A stretch of 64,000 nucleotides of DNA from Chloroflexi bacterium GWB2_49_20 (GTDB lineage Bacteria; Chloroflexota; Anaerolineae; Anaerolineales; Villigracilaceae). How positions within the stretch are numbered: the first letter of the stretch is position 1; every line of letters starts with the position of its first letter. Shown here piece after piece: positions 37,162 to 46,730 of the stretch. The translations under genes were made by a program, and so were the position numbers. The stretch covers positions 62,001 to 126,000 of the forward strand of contig MGMF01000025.1 of assembly GCA_001796335.1 (NCBI GenBank), read 5' to 3'. The notes beneath the pieces were generated by a model. The model made no database searches. It was not told the DNA's origin and saw only the letters and a list, made by a program, of their open reading frames with translations.

Positions 37162-37296
37162 CCGGGTATTAAATATACCAGTCGGGTTTATACATATCAG
37201 ACCCTGCCTTTCTGCCCGGCTTGGTATGCCACCTGGCAGGATGTACAATTTATTTGTAACCCCTTATGTAACTTATATCAGGTAAGCGAGAACCCC

Positions 37297-38400
37297 ATGG
37301 AAATTCCACCCAACACCCCCCTTCATCCGGATCCACCTCCCCTGATCACCGTATCCGGAACCCACCGCGAGATGGGACGCCAGATTGGTGAAGCCACCGT
37401 GGCGCAGGTGATGCATTCCCTGGAAAACGCCCATATCCTGCTGGCGGCTGCCTACGAGCAGTTGGAACTGACCTGGGAAGGTGCCCGCATTCAGGCCAGC
37501 AAGTACATGCCATTTGCGCATGAACGCTACCCGCAGTATGTGGAAGAATTAAAGGGCATAGCCGAAGGTGCCAATGTAGCCTTTGAAGACGTGGCCATCC
37601 TGAACGCCATGGAAGCGGTGACCACGGACGCCTTGCATTTGGATCGCTGCACCAGTATGGCTGTCAATGGAGACCGCACTGCCGATGGGCACGTTCTGGC
37701 GGCCCATAATGAAGACTGGGTTCCTGAGGATGAGTCGGATGTTTATATTGTCCATGCCACACCGGATAAGGAACCTCCTTTTCTTGCCATGAACTACGGC
37801 GGTCTGCTGCCAAACATCGGCTTCAACGCCTATGGTATCGCCCAATTGTGCGACTCGGTCTATCCATCAGATTCGCGCATTGGCGTGCCGCGCCTGTTTG
37901 TTTCCCGTGCAGTCCTGGCTGCAGCCTCTCCAGGTGTGGCCATTTCTCATATGCTCAGTCCCCGGCGGGCAGCCGGGTACAACCATATGCTGGTGCATGA
38001 GAGCGGCGAATTGTACAGTGTGGAAGTCTCTGCACGGCGCTTTGCCATCATTTATGGCGAGGATGGTTACCTGGCGCATACCAATAACTATCTTTCAGAA
38101 ACCATGTGCGCTATAGAGAGCGAACCCGAGGACCTGGTCAACTCACGCGTACGCTATTTCCGTGCCCTGGGTCTGATCAAACGCACACCCCTGCATACCA
38201 TCAAAACCCTGCAAGCCATCCAGCGCGACCATGTAAACTATCCTGATTCTATCTGCAACCATTCCATCGAAGCCAAGACACCGCTTGATAATGAAAAAAC
38301 CATCAATGCTCTGGTCTTGGACCTGACTGCACGTGAAATGCATATGGTGTGGGGCAACCCGTGTGTTAATCCCTATCATACATACCACCTTAATGCCTGA
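37297..38400 (+). CDS. C45-family autoproteolytic acyltransferase/hydrolase
   Basis: A 367-aa Ntn hydrolase of the acyl-CoA:6-aminopenicillanic acid acyltransferase (peptidase C45) family. The nucleophile is Cys118 in DRCTSMAVNG, exposed by self-cleavage before Cys. Downstream family motifs are VLAAHNEDW, GLLPNIGFNAYGIAQLCDSV and ATNNY-type HTNNYL. In fungi the enzyme finishes penicillin; bacterial members more often hydrolyse N-acyl amides. No antibiotic genes adjoin, so the substrate is open. It lacks a signal peptide. The stop is followed after 51 bp by the TIM-barrel gene. Confidence 0.85.
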   Translation: MEIPPNTPLHPDPPPLITVSGTHREMGRQIGEATVAQVMHSLENAHILLAAAYEQLELTWEGARIQASKYMPFAHERYPQYVEELKGIAEGANVAFEDVAILNAMEAVTTDALHLDRCTSMAVNGDRTADGHVLAAHNEDWVPEDESDVYIVHATPDKEPPFLAMNYGGLLPNIGFNAYGIAQLCDSVYPSDSRIGVPRLFVSRAVLAAASPGVAISHMLSPRRAAGYNHMLVHESGELYSVEVSARRFAIIYGEDGYLAHTNNYLSETMCAIESEPEDLVNSRVRYFRALGLIKRTPLHTIKTLQAIQRDHVNYPDSICNHSIEAKTPLDNEKTINALVLDLTAREMHMVWGNPCVNPYHTYHLNA

Positions 38401-38451
38401 AGATTAAGCAGCAGGCACTTGTTCTGCACTTAGGATAACAGGAGGAAGCAT

Positions 38452-39336
38452 ATGCGTTTTGGAATAATGGGGTTGCAGATCGATGCGCTGGTACCACCCG
38501 ACCTGTCTTCTGAACAGATCATGGCAAATATTGCCGGTTTTGACCTCGCCGGACTTGCTCGAAACCTGTCCGGTCAAGGTTTTGCCCCCATCGAACTGGG
38601 GGGTGATCTCAGCCTGTTCCTGCCGCACACCTTTAACACCGAATCGATCCAAAATCTGGCTGCACTCAAAGCGCAAGGTACCAGTTATACCCTGCACCTT
38701 CCGCTCTGGTCGGTGGAACCCTCCACTCCGCTCACACCGGTGCGGCTGGGTTCAGTGCAGGCCCTGGTGGATGCCATCCTGGCTTGCCAGCCTTTGGATC
38801 CGGAGGTGTATGTGCTGCATGCCACGGGTGCTCTGGCAGCTGAATTTTCAAATATGAAGATTTCCGAGATGGCGCGCAGCCTGATCCTGCGCCAGTTTCA
38901 GTCTGGAGCCCGTGAAAGCATCCAGGCCTTGTTGGAACAAACAGGTATCCCCAGCCGACGCCTGGCAATTGAGACGGTGGAATTCCCCCTGGACCTGACC
39001 ATTGAACTGGCTGAAGAACTGGATCTGTCATACTGCCTGGATACCGGTCATGTTCTGGCTGGCTTCCCGGGCTGGTATGACTTTTTTGTTGTGCTTGAGA
39101 GACTTCTACCACGACTGGCAGAGGTGCACCTGCACGACAGCAGGAAAATGCCTGAAGGCAGGCGCGGCTACGGGGAGGATCATAAAACGCTCGGACAGGG
39201 TGACCTAAAGGTGGGTCTATTCCTGGACCGCCTGCATGCTGCCAATTTTAACGGACCCCTGATCTTTGAACTGCGCCTGGAAGAAGCTCTCGAGTCAATG
39301 GATGTGATCCGGTCTTTGCGGCCGGAATATTTATAG
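38452..39336 (+). CDS. Xylose-isomerase-like TIM-barrel protein (possibly CbiR-like)
   Basis: A 294-aa protein of the AP-endonuclease-2/sugar-isomerase superfamily. Barrel signatures are FAPIELGGDLSLF, YTLHLPLW, LAIETVEFPLDLT, LDLSYCLDTGHVLAGFPGW and VHLHDSRK, which supply His/Glu/Asp metal ligands. The pattern recalls CbiR, a cobamide-remodelling phosphodiesterase, but I cannot exclude other members. AGGAGG lies just before the ATG. No cobamide genes were seen nearby. A hairpin immediately after the stop may terminate it. Confidence 0.7.
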   Translation: MRFGIMGLQIDALVPPDLSSEQIMANIAGFDLAGLARNLSGQGFAPIELGGDLSLFLPHTFNTESIQNLAALKAQGTSYTLHLPLWSVEPSTPLTPVRLGSVQALVDAILACQPLDPEVYVLHATGALAAEFSNMKISEMARSLILRQFQSGARESIQALLEQTGIPSRRLAIETVEFPLDLTIELAEELDLSYCLDTGHVLAGFPGWYDFFVVLERLLPRLAEVHLHDSRKMPEGRRGYGEDHKTLGQGDLKVGLFLDRLHAANFNGPLIFELRLEEALESMDVIRSLRPEYL

Positions 39337-39369
39337 AGGTTTTTGGCTCTCCCGTTTTTAACGGGAAAA
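39337..39369. repeat. Left inverted repeat/hairpin flanking the ABC module
   Basis: Contains hairpin TCCCGTT-TTT-AACGGGA and GGCTCT. Its complement matches 43446-43472 at 26 of 27 positions. It may also terminate the TIM-barrel gene. Confidence 0.65.
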
Positions 39370-39518
39370 TTACACCTAACTGATTACCCTTTCTATTTGT
39401 GCGGTTGTAAAATATACTAATCCAATAGAAAGAAAAACCATCATCCATAGTTTTTTAACAAATCACAGGAGTGCAATTTCGTATAATATTTTTGATACCT
39501 GATCGGCTGAATATTTTT

Positions 39519-42500
39519 ATGAAAACAAATGTTTGCTTGATATCCAGTCTGCGCAAACCATTCAGATCTTTACTTTTATTGATCTTGTTTGGGTTGATTT
39601 CATTTGGCTTTATTACGAAAGCAGTTGGATTTATTCTGGTGCAGCGCGAAACAGGGGTTTTAGGCAGCTACTACCGCTCCATTGGCGTCCTCGAAAATAT
39701 TAAAGATCCCCAATCGGGGGATATTTCAGCCGGGATCGAATTGATCGAAACCAGCCCCTATTTCGCGTATGGCGACCAGCGGGAGTTGGTTTCAGGCGTC
39801 ATGCTGCATACTTATAATCAAGACTGGCTTATTTGTAACTGTCCTGATGTGATGAAAAGGTTTCCTAAAGAATATTGGCCCAATGTCCACGCTACGGATA
39901 TATGGTTTATCGGTGAACTTATCAAGATGGAGGAAGTAAAGACGTGGGCTAAAAAGCCGGAAGATGGGAAAACGGTTGGCTACTATCTCGAATTTAACAT
40001 TGATACCCTTTTCGCTGCCTTCCCCGATGATGCCAGGCAGGGCCAACCGAAAGGTCTCCTTTTTATGTTCGAAGGAAATGAAGCAGCCATTCCATTAATC
40101 CAAGAAATGGAAGTCGGCCAAAGATATTTTATCCGCAGTTGGAAAGATTGGGTTCAGCTAGATTTTTCCTGGGAAAACACACACGAAGCCAATTTTAAGA
40201 TAAAACCGCTGGATGATGGACAGCTTTGGTACATCCCGATAGCGCAAGGAGCAAGCATTGATATCAGCGATCCCATCCTGGCTCCCTTCAAAAATGAGAT
40301 CGATGTCCTGAATGAAAACCTGCATACGCTATTCATTATCGCCACCGCGGATATGAGCGCCATGCCAACAACGCAGGAAGCTTCCCGCCACTATTACCTG
40401 ACCGCAGGACGATGGCTGAACCACCAGGACGATCTGACCGGGAATAAAGTGATCGTGGTGACAGAGGATTTCGCAAGAATACGAGGCTTTGAACTGGGGG
40501 ATGAGATCACGCTCACCTTCCGGCCGCTAACAGACACCTATTTTGGGTTAATTCGGGATGGCGTGGATTCACTTGCCTGGAGGAGCTACCCAACCTACCA
40601 GGATACCTTTAAGATCGTTGGTTTATATAACAGAACGACTTTTATCGCTTATCTTGCATATATTCCAACCTCCAGTTTGCGGCCAGGCTTTACATCAGTG
40701 ACTCAAAATCAATTTAAAGTTGAAATCGATTATAGTTTTGTTCTCGACTCCTCGCGTCACGAAACCGGGTTCATTCAAGCCTATAAAGTTCCCCTCCAGG
40801 TGCTGGGCATCAGCCTGAATTTTCTCGAAAACAATGGACCGGCCTATTGGGCTGCGGTGGATCCCATCCGCCGCTCCTTATCCGCGGATATCCAGGTCTT
40901 TGGTCTGTTGATGGTCGTCGCGCTTATCCTGGCGGTTTTTCTTTACGTGATGGCGCGCAAACGGGACTATGCTATTTTAAGAGCCTTAGGCGTCCCCAAA
41001 AAGCAAGCCAACGGGCAGTTGATGCTGCCCCTGCTTTTGTTGGGCGGACTCGGGATCATCCTGGGCGGGCTTCCATCCTGGAATTATGCATTAACCCAGG
41101 CCAAAACATCCCTATCCACCATTCCGACGCCAGCCGGGGTCTCTCCTTCCGCTGACCTCAGTCCCTTCTTCCTGGCTGGCTTATGCGCTGCAATTTTCCT
41201 TCTCCTGGCCTTGTTTTCCTGGCTGGGTGTGTTTTTCCTGGCCAACAAACCCGTCTATGAGCTTCTTCAAGGCCAAACTTCCCAAAACAAAGGGGTCCAA
41301 AAGCGAACTAAAAAAAATGCATCAGACCAGCCCACTCCTTCCTTGTCTTCAAGCTTGGCCAGCACGGTTGATCATGCTGGAAGCACACGACAGGAAACTC
41401 CTGTGAGCGAAGCCGATCCCGCGGCGCGCAGAAAATACACTCCTTCCTCCTTGAGCCGGTATGTGATCCATCATGTGCTGCGTTCCAAGCTCAAATCCTT
41501 CCTGACCCTGGCCATTGCCCTGGGCTTTATGCTGGCCTCGGGTTGGATATTGCAGACCATGGAGCGCAGTCAAATGGAAGTGGATCGACTCTACGATACA
41601 ACCGTGGTGGAAGCCGACATTGTACTGGCCGATCGTTCAGTAAAATCAACCACAGAAATACCCACCGCAGGAAGCGGTATTGTATACCTGAAGACCATCG
41701 ACAGCGTATTGAACAGCGGCTTCGTGAAAAGCAGTATTCTCGAGGCCGATACGCTCTGGTTCAAAATTGTAAAACTGGATCCTCAAGATGCATTTCCTGG
41801 ATATTACCCGGTGTATGCTTATGACAGCCCGGAAACGTTCTATTCCGGCCTGGCAGATCCGGGTTCGCTCATTTTTGCAGCGGGATGGGACATGAAGCTC
41901 TTCGCCGCACCACGGACGCTGGAAGACATCCAGGATGAGGGTGTCCCCGCTCTTTTCCCGAAAAGCCTGCTGGAGCAATTGCAGCTTAATGTCGGTGACA
42001 GGGTTAAGATCACCTCTCAATCCAGTAAAACTTACACCTGTGTCATCGTTGGGCAATACTCAGGCTGGCTGGCTACCACCGTTAATACCATCAAAACTCA
42101 ATGGATAAATTCGGGAGGAGATTATATATTAATCCCACTCTCCGTGTTGGAAGCCATGGAAGGAAGCCAAACCAAATTCACGGTGGCGCATTTCAGCCTC
42201 GATCCAAAGAAAAATCGAGAGCTGCCACAATTGCGTGCGGAGATGGAAAAAGTCATGGATGTTTATGGCGGCAAATTACGCTTTATTATCTGGGATGAGG
42301 AATTGAGGATCGTTCTCGCCCAACTGGAAAAGAATATATCCCTGCTCAAGGTGCTCTATCCGGTGGTGATCGGCGTGTCTGTCTTGATCGGCGCGGGACT
42401 GTGTTTCCTGCTCCTTCTGCAAGCGACCCGCGAGGCCGCCATCCTGCGCGTACTGGGAACAACCCGGACGGCTGTGCGATTGGCGTTGATCATTGAGCCA

Positions 42501-42698
42501 TTGATCCTTTCCATCCTCGGGGTGCTCATCGGCCTGGGGATCGCGCGTTTATTGTGGGCAAGCCCGGATCTTGTGGAAGTCAGTCCATTATTGATCAGCG
42601 CAGGGCTATACCTGGCAGGTGTTCTGGCTGGTGTGGTGAGCGGTGCCATATCGGTCACCAATAAAAAACCGATCGAGCTATTACAGGTCAAAGAATAG
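39519..42698 (+). CDS. ABC transporter permease with two FtsX domains
   Basis: A 1059-aa integral protein. An N-terminal helix (SLLLLILFGLISFGFI) precedes a large outer domain. The first FtsX domain lies at about 450-570 (VFGLLMVVALILAVFLYVMA, RDYAILRALGVPKKQA). A charged linker and second helix/outer domain follow, then a second FtsX at about 945-1055 (LIGAGLCFLLLLQATREAAI, RVLGTTRTAVRLALI). This ten-helix arrangement matches MacB/LolE-type mechanotransmission exporters that move lipids, peptides or drugs from the membrane. I preferred the ATG at 39519, since the helix starts there. Its ATPase follows after 14 bp. Confidence 0.85.
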   Translation: MKTNVCLISSLRKPFRSLLLLILFGLISFGFITKAVGFILVQRETGVLGSYYRSIGVLENIKDPQSGDISAGIELIETSPYFAYGDQRELVSGVMLHTYNQDWLICNCPDVMKRFPKEYWPNVHATDIWFIGELIKMEEVKTWAKKPEDGKTVGYYLEFNIDTLFAAFPDDARQGQPKGLLFMFEGNEAAIPLIQEMEVGQRYFIRSWKDWVQLDFSWENTHEANFKIKPLDDGQLWYIPIAQGASIDISDPILAPFKNEIDVLNENLHTLFIIATADMSAMPTTQEASRHYYLTAGRWLNHQDDLTGNKVIVVTEDFARIRGFELGDEITLTFRPLTDTYFGLIRDGVDSLAWRSYPTYQDTFKIVGLYNRTTFIAYLAYIPTSSLRPGFTSVTQNQFKVEIDYSFVLDSSRHETGFIQAYKVPLQVLGISLNFLENNGPAYWAAVDPIRRSLSADIQVFGLLMVVALILAVFLYVMARKRDYAILRALGVPKKQANGQLMLPLLLLGGLGIILGGLPSWNYALTQAKTSLSTIPTPAGVSPSADLSPFFLAGLCAAIFLLLALFSWLGVFFLANKPVYELLQGQTSQNKGVQKRTKKNASDQPTPSLSSSLASTVDHAGSTRQETPVSEADPAARRKYTPSSLSRYVIHHVLRSKLKSFLTLAIALGFMLASGWILQTMERSQMEVDRLYDTTVVEADIVLADRSVKSTTEIPTAGSGIVYLKTIDSVLNSGFVKSSILEADTLWFKIVKLDPQDAFPGYYPVYAYDSPETFYSGLADPGSLIFAAGWDMKLFAAPRTLEDIQDEGVPALFPKSLLEQLQLNVGDRVKITSQSSKTYTCVIVGQYSGWLATTVNTIKTQWINSGGDYILIPLSVLEAMEGSQTKFTVAHFSLDPKKNRELPQLRAEMEKVMDVYGGKLRFIIWDEELRIVLAQLEKNISLLKVLYPVVIGVSVLIGAGLCFLLLLQATREAAILRVLGTTRTAVRLALIIEPLILSILGVLIGLGIARLLWASPDLVEVSPLLISAGLYLAGVLAGVVSGAISVTNKKPIELLQVKE

Positions 42699-42712
42699 CA
42701 GGAGGAGGAAGA

Positions 42713-43390
42713 ATGCCTGAACTCAAGTTAGATAATGTGAGTTATCAATACAAACACGGTGACCGCAAAGTGGTCAACGAAGTGACTTGTCTGTTCGAGG
42801 GAGGCAAATTGAACTCGGTGGTAGGACCTTCAGGCTGTGGCAAGACGACTCTGCTCTCGCTCATGGCTGGTCTTGACCAACCCACCCAGGGACAGATCCA
42901 TATAGATAACGAGTCGCTTGCCGATCTGGATCTGGATCAATACCGGCGCGAGCGCGTATCGATGATATTTCAAGCGTTCCAGCTTTTTCCCCTTTTGACC
43001 GCCCTGGAAAATGTTTGCTTCCCCATGCAACTCAATGGTGTTTCAAGGGAGGAGATCCCGGAAAAGGGGAAAAGCCTTTTATCGTCCGTAGGGATCACGG
43101 AGGAAAAATTCAAACGCTATCCAGCCAATCTCTCAGGTGGGGAGCAGCAGCGCGTCGCAATTGCCCGAACACTCGCGACAGGCGCCCATGTTCTGTTAGC
43201 AGATGAACCCACCGGAAATTTGGATAAGGCCAATGGCGATAAATTGATCGAAATCCTTGGACAATTGGCACATGAACAGGGTTATTGTGTCATTATCGTC
43301 ACGCATGATCCCAGCATTGCAGAGCGTTCCGACAAAGTCTGGCGCATGTCCGATGGTGCTTTAATAGAACAACAACTCGCTTCATCCTAA
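42713..43390 (+). CDS. ABC transporter ATPase, LolD/MacB type
   Basis: A 225-aa nucleotide-binding subunit. Walker A GPSGCGKTT, Q-loop IFQAFQLFPLLTALEN, signature LSGGEQQR, Walker B HVLLADEPTGNLD, and the H-loop in VTHDPS are all intact. It powers the FtsX-type permease just upstream, with GGAGGAGG before the ATG. A hairpin about 50 bp after the stop ends the module. Confidence 0.93.
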   Translation: MPELKLDNVSYQYKHGDRKVVNEVTCLFEGGKLNSVVGPSGCGKTTLLSLMAGLDQPTQGQIHIDNESLADLDLDQYRRERVSMIFQAFQLFPLLTALENVCFPMQLNGVSREEIPEKGKSLLSSVGITEEKFKRYPANLSGGEQQRVAIARTLATGAHVLLADEPTGNLDKANGDKLIEILGQLAHEQGYCVIIVTHDPSIAERSDKVWRMSDGALIEQQLASS

Positions 43391-43439
43391 AAATAAAGAT
43401 GCTCAATCGCCGTGGTTTTGGCTACCGAAACTTCAAGTC

Positions 43440-43478
43440 CTTCCGTTTTCCCGTTAAAAACGGAAGAGCCAGGTTTTT
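43440..43478 (+). terminator. Terminator and right inverted repeat of the ABC module
   Basis: Arms CTTCCGTTTT (43440-43449) and AAAACGGAAG (43457-43466), with TTTTT a few bases after. The block 43446-43472 is the complement of 39343-39369 with one mismatch. Confidence 0.65.
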
Positions 43479-43520
43479 CTAACTGTCTCCCACATTTCCA
43501 GTTATGAAACAGGAGCCAAC

Positions 43521-44804
43521 ATGAAAAAAATATCCTTCCTGCGCATGCTGGTTATCAGCCTGCTGGGTTTTGCCCTGACCTTCTCGTCCAATATCCAGGA
43601 TCCCCCGCTGATGACATACAAGGTGCGGCAGTTGGCTCCCGACCTGCCCAATACAGCGCTGGGTTTCCTGGGCGTGGTCGGACTGCTGGTGGCCATGCTG
43701 GTGCAGCCAATTGTGGGGGTGTTCTCTGACCGGGCACACACCCGCCTGGGACGCCGCCTGCCCTTTATTATTGGCGGGGCGGTGTTGATCGCAGCCTCCC
43801 TCTTCCTGTTGGCGGCTGCCCCCAGTCTGTGGCTCCTGCTGCTGGGTGTCATATTGATCCAGTTCTCATCGAACGTTCTGCAAGGTCCCTGGCAGGCACT
43901 CATCCCCGACCTGGTGCCTGAGGCACAGCGCGGCAAGGCTTCCAGCCTGAAAGCTGTCATGGATATCATTGCCGTGGTGGTGGGCGGAGCGGTGGCAGGC
44001 ATATTGCTTGGCAAGGTGGATACCTGGGGTCAGACAGCCGTCTATGCGGCAGCAGGTGCTCCGGTGGTTGTGTTCGCCATTTTCATTATCTTCACAGCCA
44101 TGTGGGCGCGTGAAGCGCCAGGCGCAGCCGACCCCGGCATTACCCAGCGCAGCGTGGGTGATGCACTTAAAAATGCCTTTTATGTCAATTTTCACGAGAA
44201 TCCGATCTTTGGCTGGTGGTTCGCGAACCGCATCCTGTTTTGGGGGGCATTCATTGCCATCAACACATTTCTTATCAACTACCTGGTGGATGTGATCCGT
44301 ATGTCCCAGGCCGAGGCCCAGGGTTTTTATGGCACACTCAAGATCATTCTGGGTGGGGCATTGGTCCTGCTGGCGCTGGTCTCCGGCTGGCTGTCAGACA
44401 GGCTGGGACGCAAACCGGTCATGCTGGTGGCCGGGCTGGTGGCATTTTGCGGCGCCATGATACTCCTGTTTGTGCGTGAGCGCACGTTGATCACCATTGC
44501 CGGTGCGATCATCGGCATGGGTGTGGGGACATTCCTGTCTGCCTCCTGGGCGCTCGCCACCGATATTGTGCCGCGCCAGGAGGCGGCGCGTTATTTGGGT
44601 ATTGCCAATATCGCCACCTGCATCGGGTCTGGCGGGGCGCGTTTGTTGGGAGGTATCCTGATCGATCCGCTCAACCGGGCGCTGGATTCCAGTTCTGCGG
44701 GTTACCTGTTCCTGTTTGGGCTGGCGGCGCTGTTCTTCCTTGTGAGCTCAATTGTCATCATTCCTCTGCCAGCCAAAGGTGTATCCAATGCGAAAAGAAT
44801 TTGA
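43521..44804 (+). CDS. MFS transporter, sugar/GPH-like
   Basis: A 427-aa protein with 12 predicted helices. The cytosolic loop motif DRAHTRLGRRLPFIIGG resembles that of sucrose (SLC45-like) and GPH symporters. The second-half loop has SDRLGRKPVMLVAG. There are no catalytic residues to fix the substrate. AGGAG precedes the ATG. It is likely monocistronic, and no sugar-hydrolase gene adjoins, so drug or other solute transport is also possible. Confidence 0.85.
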   Translation: MKKISFLRMLVISLLGFALTFSSNIQDPPLMTYKVRQLAPDLPNTALGFLGVVGLLVAMLVQPIVGVFSDRAHTRLGRRLPFIIGGAVLIAASLFLLAAAPSLWLLLLGVILIQFSSNVLQGPWQALIPDLVPEAQRGKASSLKAVMDIIAVVVGGAVAGILLGKVDTWGQTAVYAAAGAPVVVFAIFIIFTAMWAREAPGAADPGITQRSVGDALKNAFYVNFHENPIFGWWFANRILFWGAFIAINTFLINYLVDVIRMSQAEAQGFYGTLKIILGGALVLLALVSGWLSDRLGRKPVMLVAGLVAFCGAMILLFVRERTLITIAGAIIGMGVGTFLSASWALATDIVPRQEAARYLGIANIATCIGSGGARLLGGILIDPLNRALDSSSAGYLFLFGLAALFFLVSSIVIIPLPAKGVSNAKRI

Positions 44805-45290
44805 CCGATAACATTTTTCGATCCCTTTTTTGCACAGAAGATTCGCATCCGGTGTTATTGGAGTTTCTCTTGAAGACTCAATAGTTTTTCGCAAAATAAT
44901 AGAGGAGTTCGTGGGTTGAGTTGAGCGGTTTGACACTGGCAAAACCATCTTAAAGCAGAGCAAAACCCAATAATCGGGCTATCAAAAAGACCGTCCGTAT
45001 TGACTGGTTTTCTTTTTTTCTCGGGCAATAAAACTCCTGCGTCAAGCCTCCAGTCGCCAATATTCCCCGCCGCAAGCCCCCGGCCGTAGGTCTCCGCAGG
45101 AGGCAGGAAAGAAGGGAGGCATTCCCGCCCTACCCGGGGAAAATATTTCCTGTTCTCTTTAGCTTGTTTTTTGAGATACAATCAGGCCTTACTAAAATTT
45201 ACTGTTAAGAATTGGACAGAACATGGAAACCCTAAACCCAATATTTCCCCAAGAAAACCCAGCTCGCGGACTTTGCAGCGAGGCGCAAGC
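44805..45290. other. Intergenic region with one long hairpin
   Basis: A 486-bp gap without a credible gene. A broad inverted repeat, AATATTCCCCG (from 45059) against CGGGGAAAATATT (to 45147), encloses a G/C-rich block. The tail of the gap resembles a leader for the small membrane gene. Nothing else is apparent. Confidence 0.4.
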
Positions 45291-45734
45291 ATGACTGACC
45301 TGCTGCGCAAGCTCAATCCCGCCGTGGATAAAAAATGGCTGAACCTGGTTGCCGGTCTGATGTGGTCGGGTGTGGGTGGCATGCTGATCGCGTTTGCCAC
45401 TCGCTGGCTGAAACTGGATAACTGGTTGACCATCCTCCTGCTTGTGCTGGCCGGGCTGGCTCTTGGAACAGCCATTTACATGTACGGTTTTTCAAAAGTG
45501 GCTAGCAAGAACATCAGCCGCATCGCGGCCATTCCTGGAAAGCGCATCTGCATCTTCGCCTTCCAGGAATGGAAGACCTACCCGCTGGTAGCCTTCATGA
45601 TCTTGCTGGGCATCTACCTGCGGGTGTATTCCCCCATCCCAAAACCCCTGCTGGCAATTCTCTATCTCGGGCTTGGCACCAGTCTGCTCGCTTCCAGTCT
45701 GCAATATTACTGGCAGGCAGCCTCAGACGTTTAA
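45291..45734 (+). CDS. Small four-helix membrane protein, unknown
   Basis: A 147-aa protein with four membrane segments (LVAGLMWSGVGGMLIAFAT, LTILLLVLAGLALGTAIYMY, YPLVAFMILLGIYLRVY and a C-terminal LAILYLGLGTSLLASSL). The charged loop WKTYPL and SKNISRIAAIPGKR lies between. No family is recognised with certainty. The open frame begins earlier (45171), but the coding pattern starts at MTDLLRKLNP; GAGG lies upstream with suboptimal spacing. Confidence 0.65.
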   Translation: MTDLLRKLNPAVDKKWLNLVAGLMWSGVGGMLIAFATRWLKLDNWLTILLLVLAGLALGTAIYMYGFSKVASKNISRIAAIPGKRICIFAFQEWKTYPLVAFMILLGIYLRVYSPIPKPLLAILYLGLGTSLLASSLQYYWQAASDV

Positions 45735-45739
45735 TCCCA

Positions 45740-45776
45740 CCCGAAAGTCCCAAAGATTGCCATAATAACTTTCGGG
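45740..45776. terminator. Bidirectional hairpin between convergent genes
   Basis: Arms CCCGAAAGT (45740-45748) and ACTTTCGGG (45768-45776) in the 67-bp convergent gap. Neither side has a strong T-run. Confidence 0.45.
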
Positions 45777-45801
45777 ACGGTGCCCACACAGGGTCAGGTG
45801 G

Positions 45802-46440
45802 CTAGGACTTCTTCCTTCTCTGGAACAGGGTATACACATACGGGCGCAGGTCACCGGAGGGCATCTGGTGGGTATGCTGCCTGCTTTCGATGATCTTAAA
45901 ATCAGATCCCAAAAATTGAGTAAGGCTCTCCGTATCGTAGTTTCTAATATCCAATCCGCTGCATTTGGAGGCTCCGCCAATTGCAAAGGCTGCCAGGATG
46001 ACATACCCACCGGGGCGCAGAACCCTTAATAGCGTGGTTAAATAATCCTGGCGCTGCTGGGGGTCTGTAAAGAAATGAAAAACAGCGCGATCATGCCAGA
46101 GGGCAATCTCCGAAAGGTTAAATGCTTTGGCTGGTTGGGTAATATCCTCAACCAGCCATTGAACCCGGTTAGCCTTTTCTGCTCCCAGTTCGGCCCGAGC
46201 CTTCTGCAGGGCGATCTCGCTGATATCCAGGGCGTATATGTTTTCATATCCCTGTTCAAGCAAAGCATTAATGAGGGTTGAAGCCCCGGAGCCGATATCC
46301 AGGACAGCCTCCTGTTTATCCATTCCACAGCGCTCAATCAACTGCAGGGATGGCGTGGGCTGCGGTTCATACCAGCCCAGTTGAGTGACCGGTTGTGAAG
46401 AATAGACGCTATCCCAATGTTCTTTCATCGTTTTAGGCAT
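45802..46440 (-). CDS. Class I SAM-dependent methyltransferase
   Basis: A 212-aa enzyme. Motif I VLDIGSGASTLIN binds the methionine part of SAM. YALDISEIALQKARAE ends strand 2. VQWLVEDIT and LWHDRAVFHFFTD follow, and the post-motif is LRVLRPGGYVILAAF. The N-terminal HWDSVYSSQPVTQLGWYEP resembles EEF1A-lysine- and thiopurine-type small methyltransferases. The substrate is unknown. It is monocistronic and divergent from the exporter operon. Confidence 0.85.
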   Translation of the reverse strand: MPKTMKEHWDSVYSSQPVTQLGWYEPQPTPSLQLIERCGMDKQEAVLDIGSGASTLINALLEQGYENIYALDISEIALQKARAELGAEKANRVQWLVEDITQPAKAFNLSEIALWHDRAVFHFFTDPQQRQDYLTTLLRVLRPGGYVILAAFAIGGASKCSGLDIRNYDTESLTQFLGSDFKIIESRQHTHQMPSGDLRPYVYTLFQRRKKS

Positions 46441-46646
46441 TTTTAATTCTCCAGGGTTCGATTTGCGGCTGGAGCATCACTGAATGGGTTTATAAATTTC
46501 CAGGTTATTAAAAAAACACTTTGTATTCATCCTTTACCTACCTGGAAACTTTAAAATAAGTGGGGCATCTTCTTTGGAATGATTTGATTTTACTATAAAG
46601 TCGGAGGGGAGAGCCACGCCACCGGCAGTTACCCGCATAAGGGGGC

Positions 46647-46674
46647 TTGACATGGATGTTTAATTCCATATAAT
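46647..46674 (+). promoter_or_regulatory. Near-consensus sigma-70 promoter of the exporter operon
   Basis: TTGACA at 46647-46652 and TATAAT at 46669-46674, both perfect, with 16-bp spacing. Transcription would begin near 46681, inside the palindrome at 46679-46701. Confidence 0.85.
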
Positions 46675-46678
46675 ATAA

Positions 46679-46701
46679 ACTGGTTTACTATACAAACCAG
46701 T
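46679..46701. promoter_or_regulatory. Palindromic operator over the start site
   Basis: ACTGGTTT-ACTATAC-AAACCAGT, perfect 8-bp half-sites. It lies 4 bp after the -10 box, the usual place for a repressor. The winged-helix regulator encoded at 47352 is the likely binder. Confidence 0.75.
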
Positions 46702-46730
46702 CTATAACCTCAGGAGTTACACATGCACCC

